A stretch of 51,954 nt of DNA from Enterobacteriaceae bacterium UBA5654. Its GTDB lineage: Bacteria > Pseudomonadota > Gammaproteobacteria > Enterobacterales > Enterobacteriaceae. The stretch lies in the NCBI GenBank assembly GCA_002421005.1, contig DIJC01000022.1:72671-124624 (forward strand). The letters run 5' to 3'. Of this stretch, positions 23,953 through 32,319 are shown in pieces. Under the pieces are notes generated by a model. It did no database searches and was not told where the DNA came from. It was given only the letters and a program-made list of their open reading frames with translations. Position numbers and translations under genes: made by a program. The stretch's first letter is position 1. Each line of letters starts with the position of its first letter.

Positions 23953-25239
23953 TCAGCGCATGACGCGGCGTAAAATTCGGTTTGACTGGGCTTCAAAGTC
24001 GGTAACGGCCTGCTCAACAGAGGCTTTGCCGTAATCGATTTTATCCCGCGCGGCGGTGAACTGGGTCAGGAACTGGACGTCTTCCAGATACGGCGAGGCT
24101 TTGGAGGCGTTAGGCAGGGCAAAGGACTGAAGCAGTCCGCCGATCACCGGATCGTTATCGGAAAGAATGCCTTTCTCGCGTAACGCTTGATCGGCGGTTT
24201 TGCTTAACGGCGCGCCGCGCTCAAGCCCGCCGGGAATGACCCCAGCCGGATCGTTGACCAGGAAGTTCAGCAACAGCGCCGCTTCTTGTGGATGTTTTGT
24301 CGAGCGCCCGATGGAGTACATCAGCGCCGTTTTCTGGAACTGTCCGGCATCTTTTGCATTTGGCATCATCGGATAGGGACCCACCACTAAATCAGACGGC
24401 GCTTTCAGGTTTTGCGATTCAGCCGGATACAGCGCATTCCAGCTGTATAATCCCGCCCATTCACCGTTGATCCACGGCTTCATTTCATAGTTCACGCCCT
24501 TGCCGAAAGACGCCATATATTTGGCATTGGGGATGACATGGTTATCCACCAGCTGTTTATAGAAAGTGAAGGCTTCCACCCATTCTTCATGCGTCCAGTT
24601 AAGCTTGCGCTCCTTTTCGTCAAGTATCGGCTTCTGATACTTCTGGTACATATAAGAACGCAGCAACAGCAGGCCGTCCTGCTCACCGAGGATCAGAGGG
24701 AAGTAATTGTCCCCAAGTTTGCTTTTAAATTGCTGACCGGCCTTAAGCAGCTCATCCCAGTTTTTCGGATAGTCGATGCCCGCTTTTTTCCAGGTTTCGG
24801 CATTGTAGAAAAACAGCATTACGTTAGTGGAGAGCGGGATGGCGTTAATTTTGTTGTTTACGCTGGTGGTCGCCAGCGATCCCGCTGAGAACTGGCTCAG
24901 ATCAAGCTGGTCTTTCACCAGATTCAGATCGTAAAAGCCGTCGCCTTTTTTCGACAAAATGGTCAGCCAGTTCCAGTTGGTCTGGATCACGTCCGCTTCG
25001 GTGCCGCTGTTAATTTGCGTGGTCAGGCGCGAGTAATAACCATCCCAGCCGGTATATTCGGCCTTAACCGTAATATCAGGATATTTGGCTTCAAAGGCTT
25101 TTAATGCCTCCAGGGTGGCAGTATTCCGCGCTTTGCCGCCCCACCATGAGAAGCGCAGTTCGACTTTATCGGCGCTCCAGCTGGGGGCGACCATCCCGGC
25201 GCAGCAGCAGGCCAGCAGTAAAGGAACCAGTTTTTGCAT
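23953..25239 (-). CDS. Family 1 extracellular sugar-binding protein (TogB-like), copy 2
   Basis: Periplasmic carbohydrate-binding protein (428 aa), signal peptide ending near VAPSWSA. It aligns with copy 1 along its entire length (for example EADVIQTNWNWLTILSKKGDG, GIDYPKNWDEL, GEQDGLLLLRSYMYQKYQKP, IDYGK near the end), so the pair arose by duplication. Differences cluster in the middle and could change ligand preference. It starts 1 bp after the GH5-like stop, with GGAGG inside that gene's end, so the two are co-translated. Import needs a permease encoded elsewhere. Confidence 0.87.
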   Translation of the reverse strand: MQKLVPLLLACCCAGMVAPSWSADKVELRFSWWGGKARNTATLEALKAFEAKYPDITVKAEYTGWDGYYSRLTTQINSGTEADVIQTNWNWLTILSKKGDGFYDLNLVKDQLDLSQFSAGSLATTSVNNKINAIPLSTNVMLFFYNAETWKKAGIDYPKNWDELLKAGQQFKSKLGDNYFPLILGEQDGLLLLRSYMYQKYQKPILDEKERKLNWTHEEWVEAFTFYKQLVDNHVIPNAKYMASFGKGVNYEMKPWINGEWAGLYSWNALYPAESQNLKAPSDLVVGPYPMMPNAKDAGQFQKTALMYSIGRSTKHPQEAALLLNFLVNDPAGVIPGGLERGAPLSKTADQALREKGILSDNDPVIGGLLQSFALPNASKASPYLEDVQFLTQFTAARDKIDYGKASVEQAVTDFEAQSNRILRRVMR

Positions 25240-25240
25240 T

Positions 25241-26329
25241 TTATTTTCCTCCGTGACGTTGTTGGCGGAATGCGGTCAGCTGTTTGACGAGCCGCATTTC
25301 CTGCGCATTCCAGGCTTTTCCTTCCGGGGTCAGTACATCATGAAACCAGAGCGCCTGTGGATCGGCTTGCCCGGTGTTGAAGCAGGTCCACGGGATCCAG
25401 GTTTGCGTTTTTCCCTGCACCAGTCCCCACTGATAGCAGCCGGTCTCAAAAGCGCTGAACAGCGGAAGCTGTTCGCTGAAGTGGCAGTCGGCGTGGCGTG
25501 CCAGCCACTCGGTACACAGCACCGGGCGCTTGCGCTGTGCCAGCATGTCGAGCATTTCCAGCTGCCGGGCGGCGGTGTTGTAATTGTGGTAACTGATGAT
25601 ATCGGACAGTTCCAGCGCGGCGGCGTCAACAGGATGGGCCAGAGGGTCGTAAAGGTGATGATCGACATGCCAGGCCCCGACGGTCAGCGGCTGGCTCGGG
25701 CCGACGGCGCGCGCCCAGTCAAAGGTGGCAATCATCAGCTTCAGCGCGTAGTCCTCAAGCGCTACGTCAACTTCCATCGATTCCGTTGCCGTCAGGTTAA
25801 CGCCACGGTTGCCCGGCTCGTTGTACAAATCCCAAATCGCGATGCGCGTATCATCTTTAAAATGCCCGAGCACATCGCGGACGTAAGCCTCCACACGCGG
25901 CCATTCAGCGGGGGACATCACAATGGCGCGCCCCGGACTGGCCGCAGCCTGGCTGTTATGTACGCCCGGACGCGGCGGTTTTTGTGGGCCGCTAAACGGC
26001 TCGTCGCCGGAAAATCCGCAGTCGTCCATCAGGGTCAGCATCACCTGAATATGGTGACGATCGGCGATAGCCAGAAAGTGATCGATACGCGCCAGCAGGC
26101 CGTCGCGATCTTCTTCCCAGATGATAAAAGGCAGATTGGTGCGCAGAGCGTTGTAGCCATATTCCTCGGCCCAGCCCAGTTCGCGGTCAATCGTTTCCGG
26201 GTCGAAGGTTTCCCGCTGCCACATTTCGGTCCAGTTCACCGCCGTTTGCGGCAAATAATTAAAACCGCAGGCCCAGCCGTGCTGCTGATACCATCCCTGC
26301 GCCTGTGCTTCACTCCACTGAAAAGCCAT
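25241..26329 (-). CDS. GH5-like cytoplasmic glycoside hydrolase
   Basis: Probable TIM-barrel hydrolase (362 aa) without signal peptide, so it acts in the cytoplasm. The acid/base glutamate is E171 in IWDLYNEPGN, and the nucleophile candidate is E274 in LCTEWLAR, the spacing expected for clan GH-A. Other clan features are AWHVDHH and ISYHNYN on the substrate side. Annotated relatives are called cellulase-family hydrolase or 1,4-beta-xylanase, but the substrate is not readable. First gene of the operon with two sugar-binding proteins, suggesting intracellular cleavage of an imported oligosaccharide. AAGGAG precedes the ATG. Confidence 0.8.
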   Translation of the reverse strand: MAFQWSEAQAQGWYQQHGWACGFNYLPQTAVNWTEMWQRETFDPETIDRELGWAEEYGYNALRTNLPFIIWEEDRDGLLARIDHFLAIADRHHIQVMLTLMDDCGFSGDEPFSGPQKPPRPGVHNSQAAASPGRAIVMSPAEWPRVEAYVRDVLGHFKDDTRIAIWDLYNEPGNRGVNLTATESMEVDVALEDYALKLMIATFDWARAVGPSQPLTVGAWHVDHHLYDPLAHPVDAAALELSDIISYHNYNTAARQLEMLDMLAQRKRPVLCTEWLARHADCHFSEQLPLFSAFETGCYQWGLVQGKTQTWIPWTCFNTGQADPQALWFHDVLTPEGKAWNAQEMRLVKQLTAFRQQRHGGK

Positions 26330-26349
26330 GCTTCACTCCTTGGGGTAAT

Positions 26350-26365
26350 AAGATTAGCTAATCTT
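26350..26365. promoter_or_regulatory. Palindromic operator upstream of the GH5-like operon
   Basis: AAGATTAGCTAATCTT is a perfect 16-bp palindrome starting 20 bp upstream of the GH5-like start codon, inside an AT-rich stretch. It is placed to control the GH5-SBP-SBP operon, but no regulator gene is adjacent. The palindrome is seen; the operator role is inferred. Confidence 0.55.
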
Positions 26366-26472
26366 TATTAATTAGCAGGCGAGCGCAATAGCAGGCTACA
26401 AAATATGCAGAGCCGTTCACAAAACGAGCTTAAGAAAAAGCAGGTATAACTGAGGTGAATAAATCAGGCGAT

Positions 26473-26496
26473 GCGGTGCGCGGGCTGGCGCACCGC
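26473..26496 (-). terminator. Hairpin downstream of gstB
   Basis: GCGGTGCGC (26473-26481) pairs with GCGCACCGC (26488-26496) around GGGCTG, 8 bp after the gstB stop. No T-run follows, so it may protect the 3' end rather than terminate efficiently. Confidence 0.45.
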
Positions 26497-26503
26497 CGGG
26501 CAA

Positions 26504-27130
26504 TCAGGTGACCGGGATCATCACCACGTTCCGCCATGCCGGACGCTCTGCCAGAGCGTGATACCAGCGCTCCAGCGCCGGGTGCGGCTGCCATTCATCC
26601 ACCGTATTGAACAGGTTATAGACAAAAGGGCTGACGGCGATATCACCAAGACCGAATTCGTCGCCTGACAGCCACGGCCGTTGTTCCAGCGCCTCATCCA
26701 GCAGAGTAAACAGCGATTCGCAGGTGGCAATACCGGCGGCAATCGCCTGATGATCGCGCTGCTCCGGCGGCGTTCTCACCAGCCCCATTAAAATCACCCG
26801 GTGCGCCGGGGAGAGGGTGCCGTTGGCCCAGTCCATCCACTTATCGCCCTGCGCGCGGGCCGCCGGGGAATCAAGCCACAGGCGGCTCTGTCCATACTGG
26901 GCGGCGAGATAGCGCACGATGCTGTTGGATTCCCATAAAATCAGGTCGGTTTCATCATCGCGTAACAGTGGGACCAGACCATTAGGATTCATCGCCAGAT
27001 AGTCGGCGTCATGGTTGAGGCCGTATTCAAGCCCGGCAAGAATTTGCTGATACGGAAGCTCCAGTTCCTCCAGCGTCAGGCGCACTTTTTTAACATTTGT
27101 TGAGTTATTTCTGCCCCACAGCGTGATCAT
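26504..27130 (-). CDS. gstB: Glutathione S-transferase GstB
   Basis: Cytoplasmic glutathione transferase (208 aa, as E. coli). The N-terminal thioredoxin-like domain begins MITLWGRNNSTNVKKV with the active-site region near residues 9-12 and contains the cis-proline NGLVPLL and the glutathione-binding ESN motif. The helical C-terminal domain ends PAWRNVVMIPV. The E. coli enzyme acts on bromoacetate and iodoacetate. ATG 27130 gives the E. coli length with AGGT 5 nt upstream; an ATG 18 bp earlier lacks a ribosome binding site. Confidence 0.94.
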   Translation of the reverse strand: MITLWGRNNSTNVKKVRLTLEELELPYQQILAGLEYGLNHDADYLAMNPNGLVPLLRDDETDLILWESNSIVRYLAAQYGQSRLWLDSPAARAQGDKWMDWANGTLSPAHRVILMGLVRTPPEQRDHQAIAAGIATCESLFTLLDEALEQRPWLSGDEFGLGDIAVSPFVYNLFNTVDEWQPHPALERWYHALAERPAWRNVVMIPVT

Positions 27131-27354
27131 AGATACCTGCCTTGTCATCGGATACGAAGAGAGTGTTTAAGATTATGTTGAAATAAAGTAAACATTTAGG
27201 CAACCGGGATCAAAGAAATCGCTCTGATTACAGCATCAGTAAACGATATTGCGTAAAATTCAAAAAAGTGACTCACAGACGTGTAAGTTATTGCGTTTGA
27301 GTGATAGCAACATGTAATGTTTGTGTGATTTAAAAGGACATTTGGGTGGCATTT
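27131..27354. other. gstB-dacC divergent intergenic region
   Basis: This AT-rich 224-bp spacer carries the promoters of two divergent genes. In E. coli dacC is activated by BolA, but no defined box was recognised. No repeat or RNA was seen. Confidence 0.4.
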
Positions 27355-28557
27355 ATGACGCGTTCCGTTTTTTCTCTGCGCGGCCTTATGGCTGGCTCGA
27401 CTCTGTTACTTCTCGTTTCGCCCGCGCTGCAGGCGGCTGAACAGCTTCCCGCTGCGCCCAGTCTTGATGCGCGCGCGTGGATCCTGATTGATTACGCCAG
27501 CGGCAAAGTGCTTGCCGAGAACAACGCCGATCAGCAACTCGATCCGGCAAGTTTAACCAAGATCATGACCAGCTATGTGACCGGGCAGGCGTTAAAAGCG
27601 GGTAAGATCAAGCTGACCGATATGGTCACTATTGGCAAAGATGCGTGGGCGACCGGCAACCCGGCGCTGCGCGGCTCCTCGCTGATGTTCCTGAAGCCGG
27701 GCGACCAGGTTTCGGTAGAGGATCTCAATAAAGGCGTGATTATTCAGTCCGGCAACGATGCCAGTATCGCCATTGCCGATCATGTCGCGGGCAGCCAGGA
27801 TGCCTTCATCAGTTTGATGAACAACTACGCGCAGAAGCTGGGGCTGACCAATACCACCTTTAAAACGGTACACGGGCTGGATGCGCCGGGACAATTCAGT
27901 ACCGCGCGCGACATGGCGCTGCTGACCAAAGCCATGATCCATGACGTGCCGGATGAGTACGCCATCCACAAAGAAAAAGAGTACACCTTCAACAAAATCC
28001 GCCAGCCTAACCGTAACCGGCTGCTGTGGAGCACCGGGCTGAACGCCGACGGCGTAAAAACCGGGACCACCGCAGGTGCAGGCTATAACCTGGTGGCCTC
28101 CGCCACCCAGGGCGATATGCGCCTGATTTCCGTGGTTCTTGGCACCAAAACGGACCGCATCCGCTTTAATGAATCTGAAAAACTGCTGACCTGGGGTTTC
28201 CGCTTTTACGAAACCGTGACGCCGATTAAACCTGAAGCGACCTTTGTGAATCAGCGCGTATGGTTTGGTAATACCAGCGAAGTGAAGCTGGGCGCGGGTG
28301 AGGCGGGTTCAGTCACTATCCCCAGAGGGCAGCTTAAGAATCTGAAAGCCAGCTATTCGCTGACCCAGCCGCAGCTTACCGCGCCGCTGGAGAAAGGCCA
28401 GGTGGTGGGCACCATCGACTTTAAGTTGAATGACAAAACCATTGAGCAGCGCCCGCTGGTAGTGATGGAAGCGGTGGAAGAGGGCGGATTCTTCGGTCGC
28501 ATGTGGGATTACGTGCTGATGAAATTCCACGAATGGTTCGGCAGCTGGTTCTCTTAA
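27355..28557 (+). CDS. dacC: D-alanyl-D-alanine carboxypeptidase DacC (PBP6)
   Basis: Low-molecular-weight penicillin-binding protein (400 aa) trimming the terminal D-Ala of peptidoglycan pentapeptides. Active-site motifs are S66-L-T-K69, S132-G-N134 and K235-T-G237. The signal peptide ends around LQAA, and the C-terminus WDYVLMKFHEWFGSWFS is the amphipathic helix anchoring the protein at the inner membrane outer face. ATG 27355 gives exactly the E. coli length with GGGTGG 5 nt upstream; a GTG at 27346 with AAGGA is a possible alternative start adding three residues. Confidence 0.95.
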   Translation: MTRSVFSLRGLMAGSTLLLLVSPALQAAEQLPAAPSLDARAWILIDYASGKVLAENNADQQLDPASLTKIMTSYVTGQALKAGKIKLTDMVTIGKDAWATGNPALRGSSLMFLKPGDQVSVEDLNKGVIIQSGNDASIAIADHVAGSQDAFISLMNNYAQKLGLTNTTFKTVHGLDAPGQFSTARDMALLTKAMIHDVPDEYAIHKEKEYTFNKIRQPNRNRLLWSTGLNADGVKTGTTAGAGYNLVASATQGDMRLISVVLGTKTDRIRFNESEKLLTWGFRFYETVTPIKPEATFVNQRVWFGNTSEVKLGAGEAGSVTIPRGQLKNLKASYSLTQPQLTAPLEKGQVVGTIDFKLNDKTIEQRPLVVMEAVEEGGFFGRMWDYVLMKFHEWFGSWFS

Positions 28558-28559
28558 GG

Positions 28560-29318
28560 TCAGTAGAGTAAATCTATCGACTGCGCTTTCGCCAGCGCCG
28601 TCAGTTCTTCATCGGGCTGGCGATCGCTGGCGATGGCGTCAAAGCAGGTTAATTCACCCATCCGCGCCGGGCGCACCTTGCCAAATTTACTGTGATCCAC
28701 CACCAGCACATGGTAGCGCGCATGGCGCATCGCCCACTGTTTAACCGGCAGTTCATCAAGATTAAAACAGGTTGCCCCGTGGTGCGGATCAATCCCCGCA
28801 GCGGAGTAAAACGCGATATCCGGGCTTAAATGGCCCAGCGTTTCCTGAAGCGTCAGCGGTTTGAAAATGGCATTGCTGGCGTGAAACTCGCCGCCGCAGA
28901 GGATCACCCGGCACAGCGGTTTTTCCTGGAGCGCGAGAAAAGTGTTAAGCGAGTAACAGACACCGGTGAAGGGGAGGTCGTCGCTAATGGCTTCGATAAT
29001 CCACGGCGTGGTGGTGCCGCAGTCAAAAAACGCCATCTGATGCGCTTTAAGCAGCGCGGCCGCGTGGCGTGCCGCCGTGCGTTTCTCCTCCACCAGCCGG
29101 GTTTTTTGATCGCTGATGAGGTAGTGGCTGGCCCCGCGTGGCTCCAGCACGATATAACCGCCGAGTAACACCACCGGCCCGCCGTGGCTGTTGAGGTCGC
29201 GACGGATGGTCATCTCTGAAACATCAAGCAGGGCCGCGGCCTCTTTAAGATGCAGTTTATCGCTGCGTTTCAGCGCATGGATCAGTTTGCCAATCCGTTC
29301 GTCACGTCGCGTTTCCAT
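28560..29318 (-). CDS. deoR: Deoxyribose operon repressor DeoR
   Basis: DeoR-family repressor (252 aa, as E. coli) controlling deoCABD, nupG and tsx, induced by deoxyribose 5-phosphate. N-terminal helix-turn-helix at about 15-45 (LHLKEAAALLDVSEMTIRRDLN) is followed by a sugar-phosphate-isomerase-like sensor domain with FFDCGTTTPWIIEAI and VLVVDHSKFGKV. Starting METRR at 29318 agrees with GGGGA upstream and with E. coli; ten upstream codons were excluded. Tail-to-tail with dacC. Confidence 0.95.
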   Translation of the reverse strand: METRRDERIGKLIHALKRSDKLHLKEAAALLDVSEMTIRRDLNSHGGPVVLLGGYIVLEPRGASHYLISDQKTRLVEEKRTAARHAAALLKAHQMAFFDCGTTTPWIIEAISDDLPFTGVCYSLNTFLALQEKPLCRVILCGGEFHASNAIFKPLTLQETLGHLSPDIAFYSAAGIDPHHGATCFNLDELPVKQWAMRHARYHVLVVDHSKFGKVRPARMGELTCFDAIASDRQPDEELTALAKAQSIDLLY

Positions 29319-29371
29319 AATTCCCCGGCAGATGTTTTCGTCAGCGAGCAATATTACCTGCCCGCAGGCCG

Positions 29372-29980
29372 CTAGTCACGCACCCACCCTTTGCGGATCG
29401 GCACTGAGAAGCCGATCCGGTAAAGCTGTTGCAGCCGCTGATAAATCAACGTACCGGCCAGCAGCCAGATTATCTGCGCGACCATGCAGCCGGTCATCGC
29501 CGCCAGCAGACCGCCCAGCATATCCAGCGGCCAGTGGACGCCGAGATAAACGCGCGACCAGGCAATGGCGCAGGCCATCACCAGCAGGATCGCCCCCGAC
29601 CACAGGCGATGCCAGCACACGAATGCCAGCGCGAAGGTAAAGGCGATAGTGCCGTGGTTACTGGGAAAGGCGTTATTGGCTTTATGGCTAAGGAAGTTAT
29701 AACCTACGCCCGCCGCAAACGGGCGCTCGTGCGGGAAAAGGGTGCCGATAAACCATGAAAGGGTCAGGCTGACCGCCATCGCCAGGGTGACTTTGACAAC
29801 CAGCTGGCGCTGGGCGCAGACCTGGCTGCGTGGCCCCCACAACCAGAGCGCGATGGCCATCAGCGGGACGATTTTAATCAGGTCGTCGGCAACCATGCGT
29901 GCCACCGTCAGGCTCCACGGGGGAGAATCCGGCGTGGCGTTAATAAGATTGAAAAGGGCGTAATTGATATTTTCCAGCAT
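29372..29980 (-). CDS. ybjG: Undecaprenyl-diphosphatase YbjG (PAP2)
   Basis: Inner-membrane PAP2-type phosphatase (202 aa; E. coli 198) regenerating undecaprenyl phosphate on the periplasmic side. The three phosphatase motifs are PHERPF, FPSNHGTIAF and SRVYLGVHWPLDMLGG with conserved His and Asp. About five membrane helices. The ATG at 29980 was chosen (MLENINYALF as in E. coli) rather than a start 16 codons earlier. The spacer to mdfA has candidate BasR/PmrA and PhoP sites, fitting the envelope-stress regulation known for ybjG. Confidence 0.94.
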   Translation of the reverse strand: MLENINYALFNLINATPDSPPWSLTVARMVADDLIKIVPLMAIALWLWGPRSQVCAQRQLVVKVTLAMAVSLTLSWFIGTLFPHERPFAAGVGYNFLSHKANNAFPSNHGTIAFTFALAFVCWHRLWSGAILLVMACAIAWSRVYLGVHWPLDMLGGLLAAMTGCMVAQIIWLLAGTLIYQRLQQLYRIGFSVPIRKGWVRD

Positions 29981-30079
29981 TATTCCGTACCTGATGTAAA
30001 AGCATCGCACTGTTCCGGGGCTGCTCACATTAAGAGTCAGTCGGGAGGGGGTAAAGCGGTTTTATCTTATATATCCAGA

Positions 30080-30096
30080 TGTTTATGGACTGTTTA
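30080..30096 (+). promoter_or_regulatory. PhoP-box-like direct repeat
   Basis: TGTTTA-N5-TGTTTA (30080-30085 and 30091-30096) matches the (G/T)GTTTA-N5-(G/T)GTTTA consensus for PhoP. It lies in the ybjG-mdfA spacer, oriented toward mdfA. The match is direct; regulation is not shown. Confidence 0.5.
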
Positions 30097-30132
30097 AGAA
30101 ACTGATCGACCTGATTAAGGTAAGCCTGCAAC

Positions 30133-30149
30133 ATTAAGCTAACCTTAAT
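30133..30149. promoter_or_regulatory. BasR/PmrA-box-like site
   Basis: ATTAAG-CTAAC-CTTAAT matches the (C/T)TTAA(G/T)-N5-(C/T)TTAA(G/T) consensus in 11 of 12 positions and is itself symmetric. In E. coli and Salmonella ybjG belongs to the BasR/PmrA regulon, so this likely serves ybjG. Confidence 0.6.
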
Positions 30150-30186
30150 CACTTCATTTTACGGGCAGCACTTTATCCGCTATCGC

Positions 30187-30214
30187 CAAATGCAGCATTT
30201 GATTACACTTGGCG
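30187..30214 (+). promoter_or_regulatory. Nested inverted repeats in the mdfA leader
   Basis: CAAATGCAGCATTTG (30187-30201) is a near-perfect palindrome with one central base. It overlaps a larger inverted repeat CGCCAA (30184-30189)/TTGGCG (30209-30214) which is followed by CGTTTTTT. The two could form alternative structures 26 bp before mdfA. Confidence 0.45.
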
Positions 30215-30239
30215 CGTTTTTTCCTTATTAAGAGATTCC

Positions 30240-31469
30240 ATGCAAAATCAATTATCTTCCGGCAAACGTCTGGGCCGTCAGGCACTGCTGTTTCCGCTAT
30301 GTCTGGTACTCTACGAGTTCTCTACCTATATCGGCAATGACATGATCCAGCCGGGGATGCTGGCGGTGGTTGAGCAATACCAGGCCGGGATTGAATGGGT
30401 GCCGACGTCAATGACCGCCTACCTGGCTGGCGGCATGTTTCTCCAGTGGCTGCTGGGGCCGCTTTCAGATCGTATTGGCCGTCGCCCTGTAATGCTGACC
30501 GGGGTGATATGGTTTATCGTGACCTGCCTGGCGACGCTGCTGGCGCAAAATATCGAACAGTTCACCGCGCTGCGTTTTTTGCAGGGTATCAGCCTGTGCT
30601 TTATCGGCGCGGTGGGATACGCCGCGATCCAGGAATCTTATGAGGAAGCGGTGTGCATCAAAATCACCGCGCTGATGGCGAATGTGGCGCTGATTGCGCC
30701 GCTGCTGGGACCGCTGGTGGGCGCCGCATGGGTGCACGTCGCCCCATGGGAAACCATGTTTGTGCTGTTCGCTGTCCTCTCCGCTATCGCTTTTTTTGGC
30801 CTGCAACGGGCGATGCCGGAAACCGCGACGCGTCTCGGTGAGAAACTGTCCCTGCGCGAGCTGGGGCACGACTACAAACTGGTGCTGAAGAACGGACGCT
30901 TTGTGGCGGGCGCGCTGGCGGGCGGGTTTGTCAGCCTGCCGCTACTGGCGTGGATCGCCCAGTCGCCCATTATCATCATTACCGGCGAGCAGGCTACCAG
31001 CTATGAGTATGGTCTTCTTCAGGTGCCTGTTTTTGGCGCGCTGATCATGGGCAATCTGGTGCTGGCGCGGCTGACGTCGCGGCGTACCATACGTTCACTC
31101 ATCATTATGGGCGGCTGGCCGATTGTCGCCGGGCTGCTGGTTTCGGCAGTGGCAACGGTGGTTTCTTCACATGCCTATCTGTGGATGACGCTGGGGCTAA
31201 GCCTGTATGCCTTCGGCATCGGGGTCGCCAACGCCGGGCTGGTTCGCCTGACGCTGTTTGCCAGCGAGATGAGTAAAGGCACGGTTTCCGCCGCCATGGG
31301 GATGCTGCAAATGCTGATTTTTACCGTCGGCATTGAAGTGAGTAAACATGCGTATCTGCTGGGGGGCAACGGCCTGTTCAGCCTGTTTAATCTGGCAAAC
31401 GGCCTGATATGGGTCGGGCTGATAGTGATTTTCCTGAAAGATAAAACGGTGGGGAATTCACGGGATTAA
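30240..31469 (+). CDS. mdfA: Multidrug efflux MFS transporter MdfA
   Basis: Twelve-helix major-facilitator antiporter (409 aa; E. coli 410) exporting chloramphenicol, quaternary cations and other drugs in exchange for protons. The key membrane-embedded acidic residues E26 and D34 in TM1 (LYEFSTYIGNDM) are kept, as is motif A, GPLSDRIGRRPVM. The ATG lies after a T-rich leader with AAGAG. Terminator follows. E. coli ybjH between mdfA and ybjI is absent. Confidence 0.96.
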   Translation: MQNQLSSGKRLGRQALLFPLCLVLYEFSTYIGNDMIQPGMLAVVEQYQAGIEWVPTSMTAYLAGGMFLQWLLGPLSDRIGRRPVMLTGVIWFIVTCLATLLAQNIEQFTALRFLQGISLCFIGAVGYAAIQESYEEAVCIKITALMANVALIAPLLGPLVGAAWVHVAPWETMFVLFAVLSAIAFFGLQRAMPETATRLGEKLSLRELGHDYKLVLKNGRFVAGALAGGFVSLPLLAWIAQSPIIIITGEQATSYEYGLLQVPVFGALIMGNLVLARLTSRRTIRSLIIMGGWPIVAGLLVSAVATVVSSHAYLWMTLGLSLYAFGIGVANAGLVRLTLFASEMSKGTVSAAMGMLQMLIFTVGIEVSKHAYLLGGNGLFSLFNLANGLIWVGLIVIFLKDKTVGNSRD

Positions 31470-31476
31470 TAATAAG

Positions 31477-31502
31477 GAGCCGGACGATTGTCCGGCTCAA
31501 TA
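31477..31502. terminator. Terminator between mdfA and ybjI
   Basis: GAGCCGGAC (31477-31485) pairs perfectly with GTCCGGCTC (31490-31498) around GATT. AATAA on both sides makes it AT-rich-flanked and usable for both convergent genes. Confidence 0.7.
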
Positions 31503-31506
31503 AACG

Positions 31507-32319
31507 TTAATTAAAAGGCGTTTCCTGTTTTAACACCTTATCGATAATTCCCAGCACGCCCTCATCGTTATTCCGCGGTGCCTCAAAGCGGGCCACCGCT
31601 TTCACGACTTCTGAAGCATTGGACATTGCAAAGCTGTATTTCGCCTGACGCAGCATTTCGATATCGTTGCCGCTGTCGCCAAACGCCACCACTTCGCTGT
31701 CGTCGATATTCCAGCGCTGTTGCAACAGCCGCAGGCCGTTGGCTTTATGAATACCCGGAATAATCAAATCAATGCTGCCGTGCCCGGTGGTTACGGCGGT
31801 CATCATATTGCCGAGCGAGGCGTGTAAAGACGCCTGCATTTCCGGCACCAGGGTATCGGGAATATTCAGTCCGAATTTCAGGAAGGTGTCGTCGAGATCG
31901 TCAAAGCTCTCGACCTCTTCCAGGCGGTGATAATACTTCGCGGCAATGGCCTTAAAGGCATCATCGTAGCGGCGCAGGGTATAGGCGCTGTTTTTGCCGC
32001 AGGCGATAATTTCGATATCCGCCAGCGTCTGGAGGTGTTCCACTACCGCGCTGAAGTGGTCATCAGGCACATTACAGTTGAACACATCTTCTCCGGCATC
32101 CACTACCCAGCCGCCGTTTTCAGCGACGAACGCAATCTCATGGGCGATCTCCGGGAAGAAGGAGATGAGCTGATAATACTGATTGCCGCTCGCTACCACA
32201 AAGCGAATGCCGCGCTGTTTCATCTGCTGATACTGCGCCATGAAACGTTCGCGATTATAAATTTTAGCATCGCTGAGAAAGGTGCCATCCATGTCGACGG
32301 CGATAAGTTTGATGCCCAT
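31507..32319 (-). CDS. ybjI: HAD-type phosphatase YbjI
   Basis: Cof-type HAD phosphatase (270 aa; E. coli 271). Motif I is DMDGTFL and motif IV GDSGNDIEML. The E. coli protein dephosphorylates FMN and 5-amino-6-(5-phosphoribitylamino)uracil-type substrates. It resembles ybiV in this window, sharing GNQYYQLISFFPE. Start ATG 32319 overlaps the ybjJ stop (TGATG), so ybjJ-ybjI are coupled; a TTG one codon earlier was dropped. Confidence 0.94.
   Translation of the reverse strand: MGIKLIAVDMDGTFLSDAKIYNRERFMAQYQQMKQRGIRFVVASGNQYYQLISFFPEIAHEIAFVAENGGWVVDAGEDVFNCNVPDDHFSAVVEHLQTLADIEIIACGKNSAYTLRRYDDAFKAIAAKYYHRLEEVESFDDLDDTFLKFGLNIPDTLVPEMQASLHASLGNMMTAVTTGHGSIDLIIPGIHKANGLRLLQQRWNIDDSEVVAFGDSGNDIEMLRQAKYSFAMSNASEVVKAVARFEAPRNNDEGVLGIIDKVLKQETPFN

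Noticed and set aside
25085..26371. Frame of 428 codons on the + strand over the GH5-like gene
   Set aside because: Opposite a gene with clear catalytic motifs and a good ribosome binding site; no recognisable domain.
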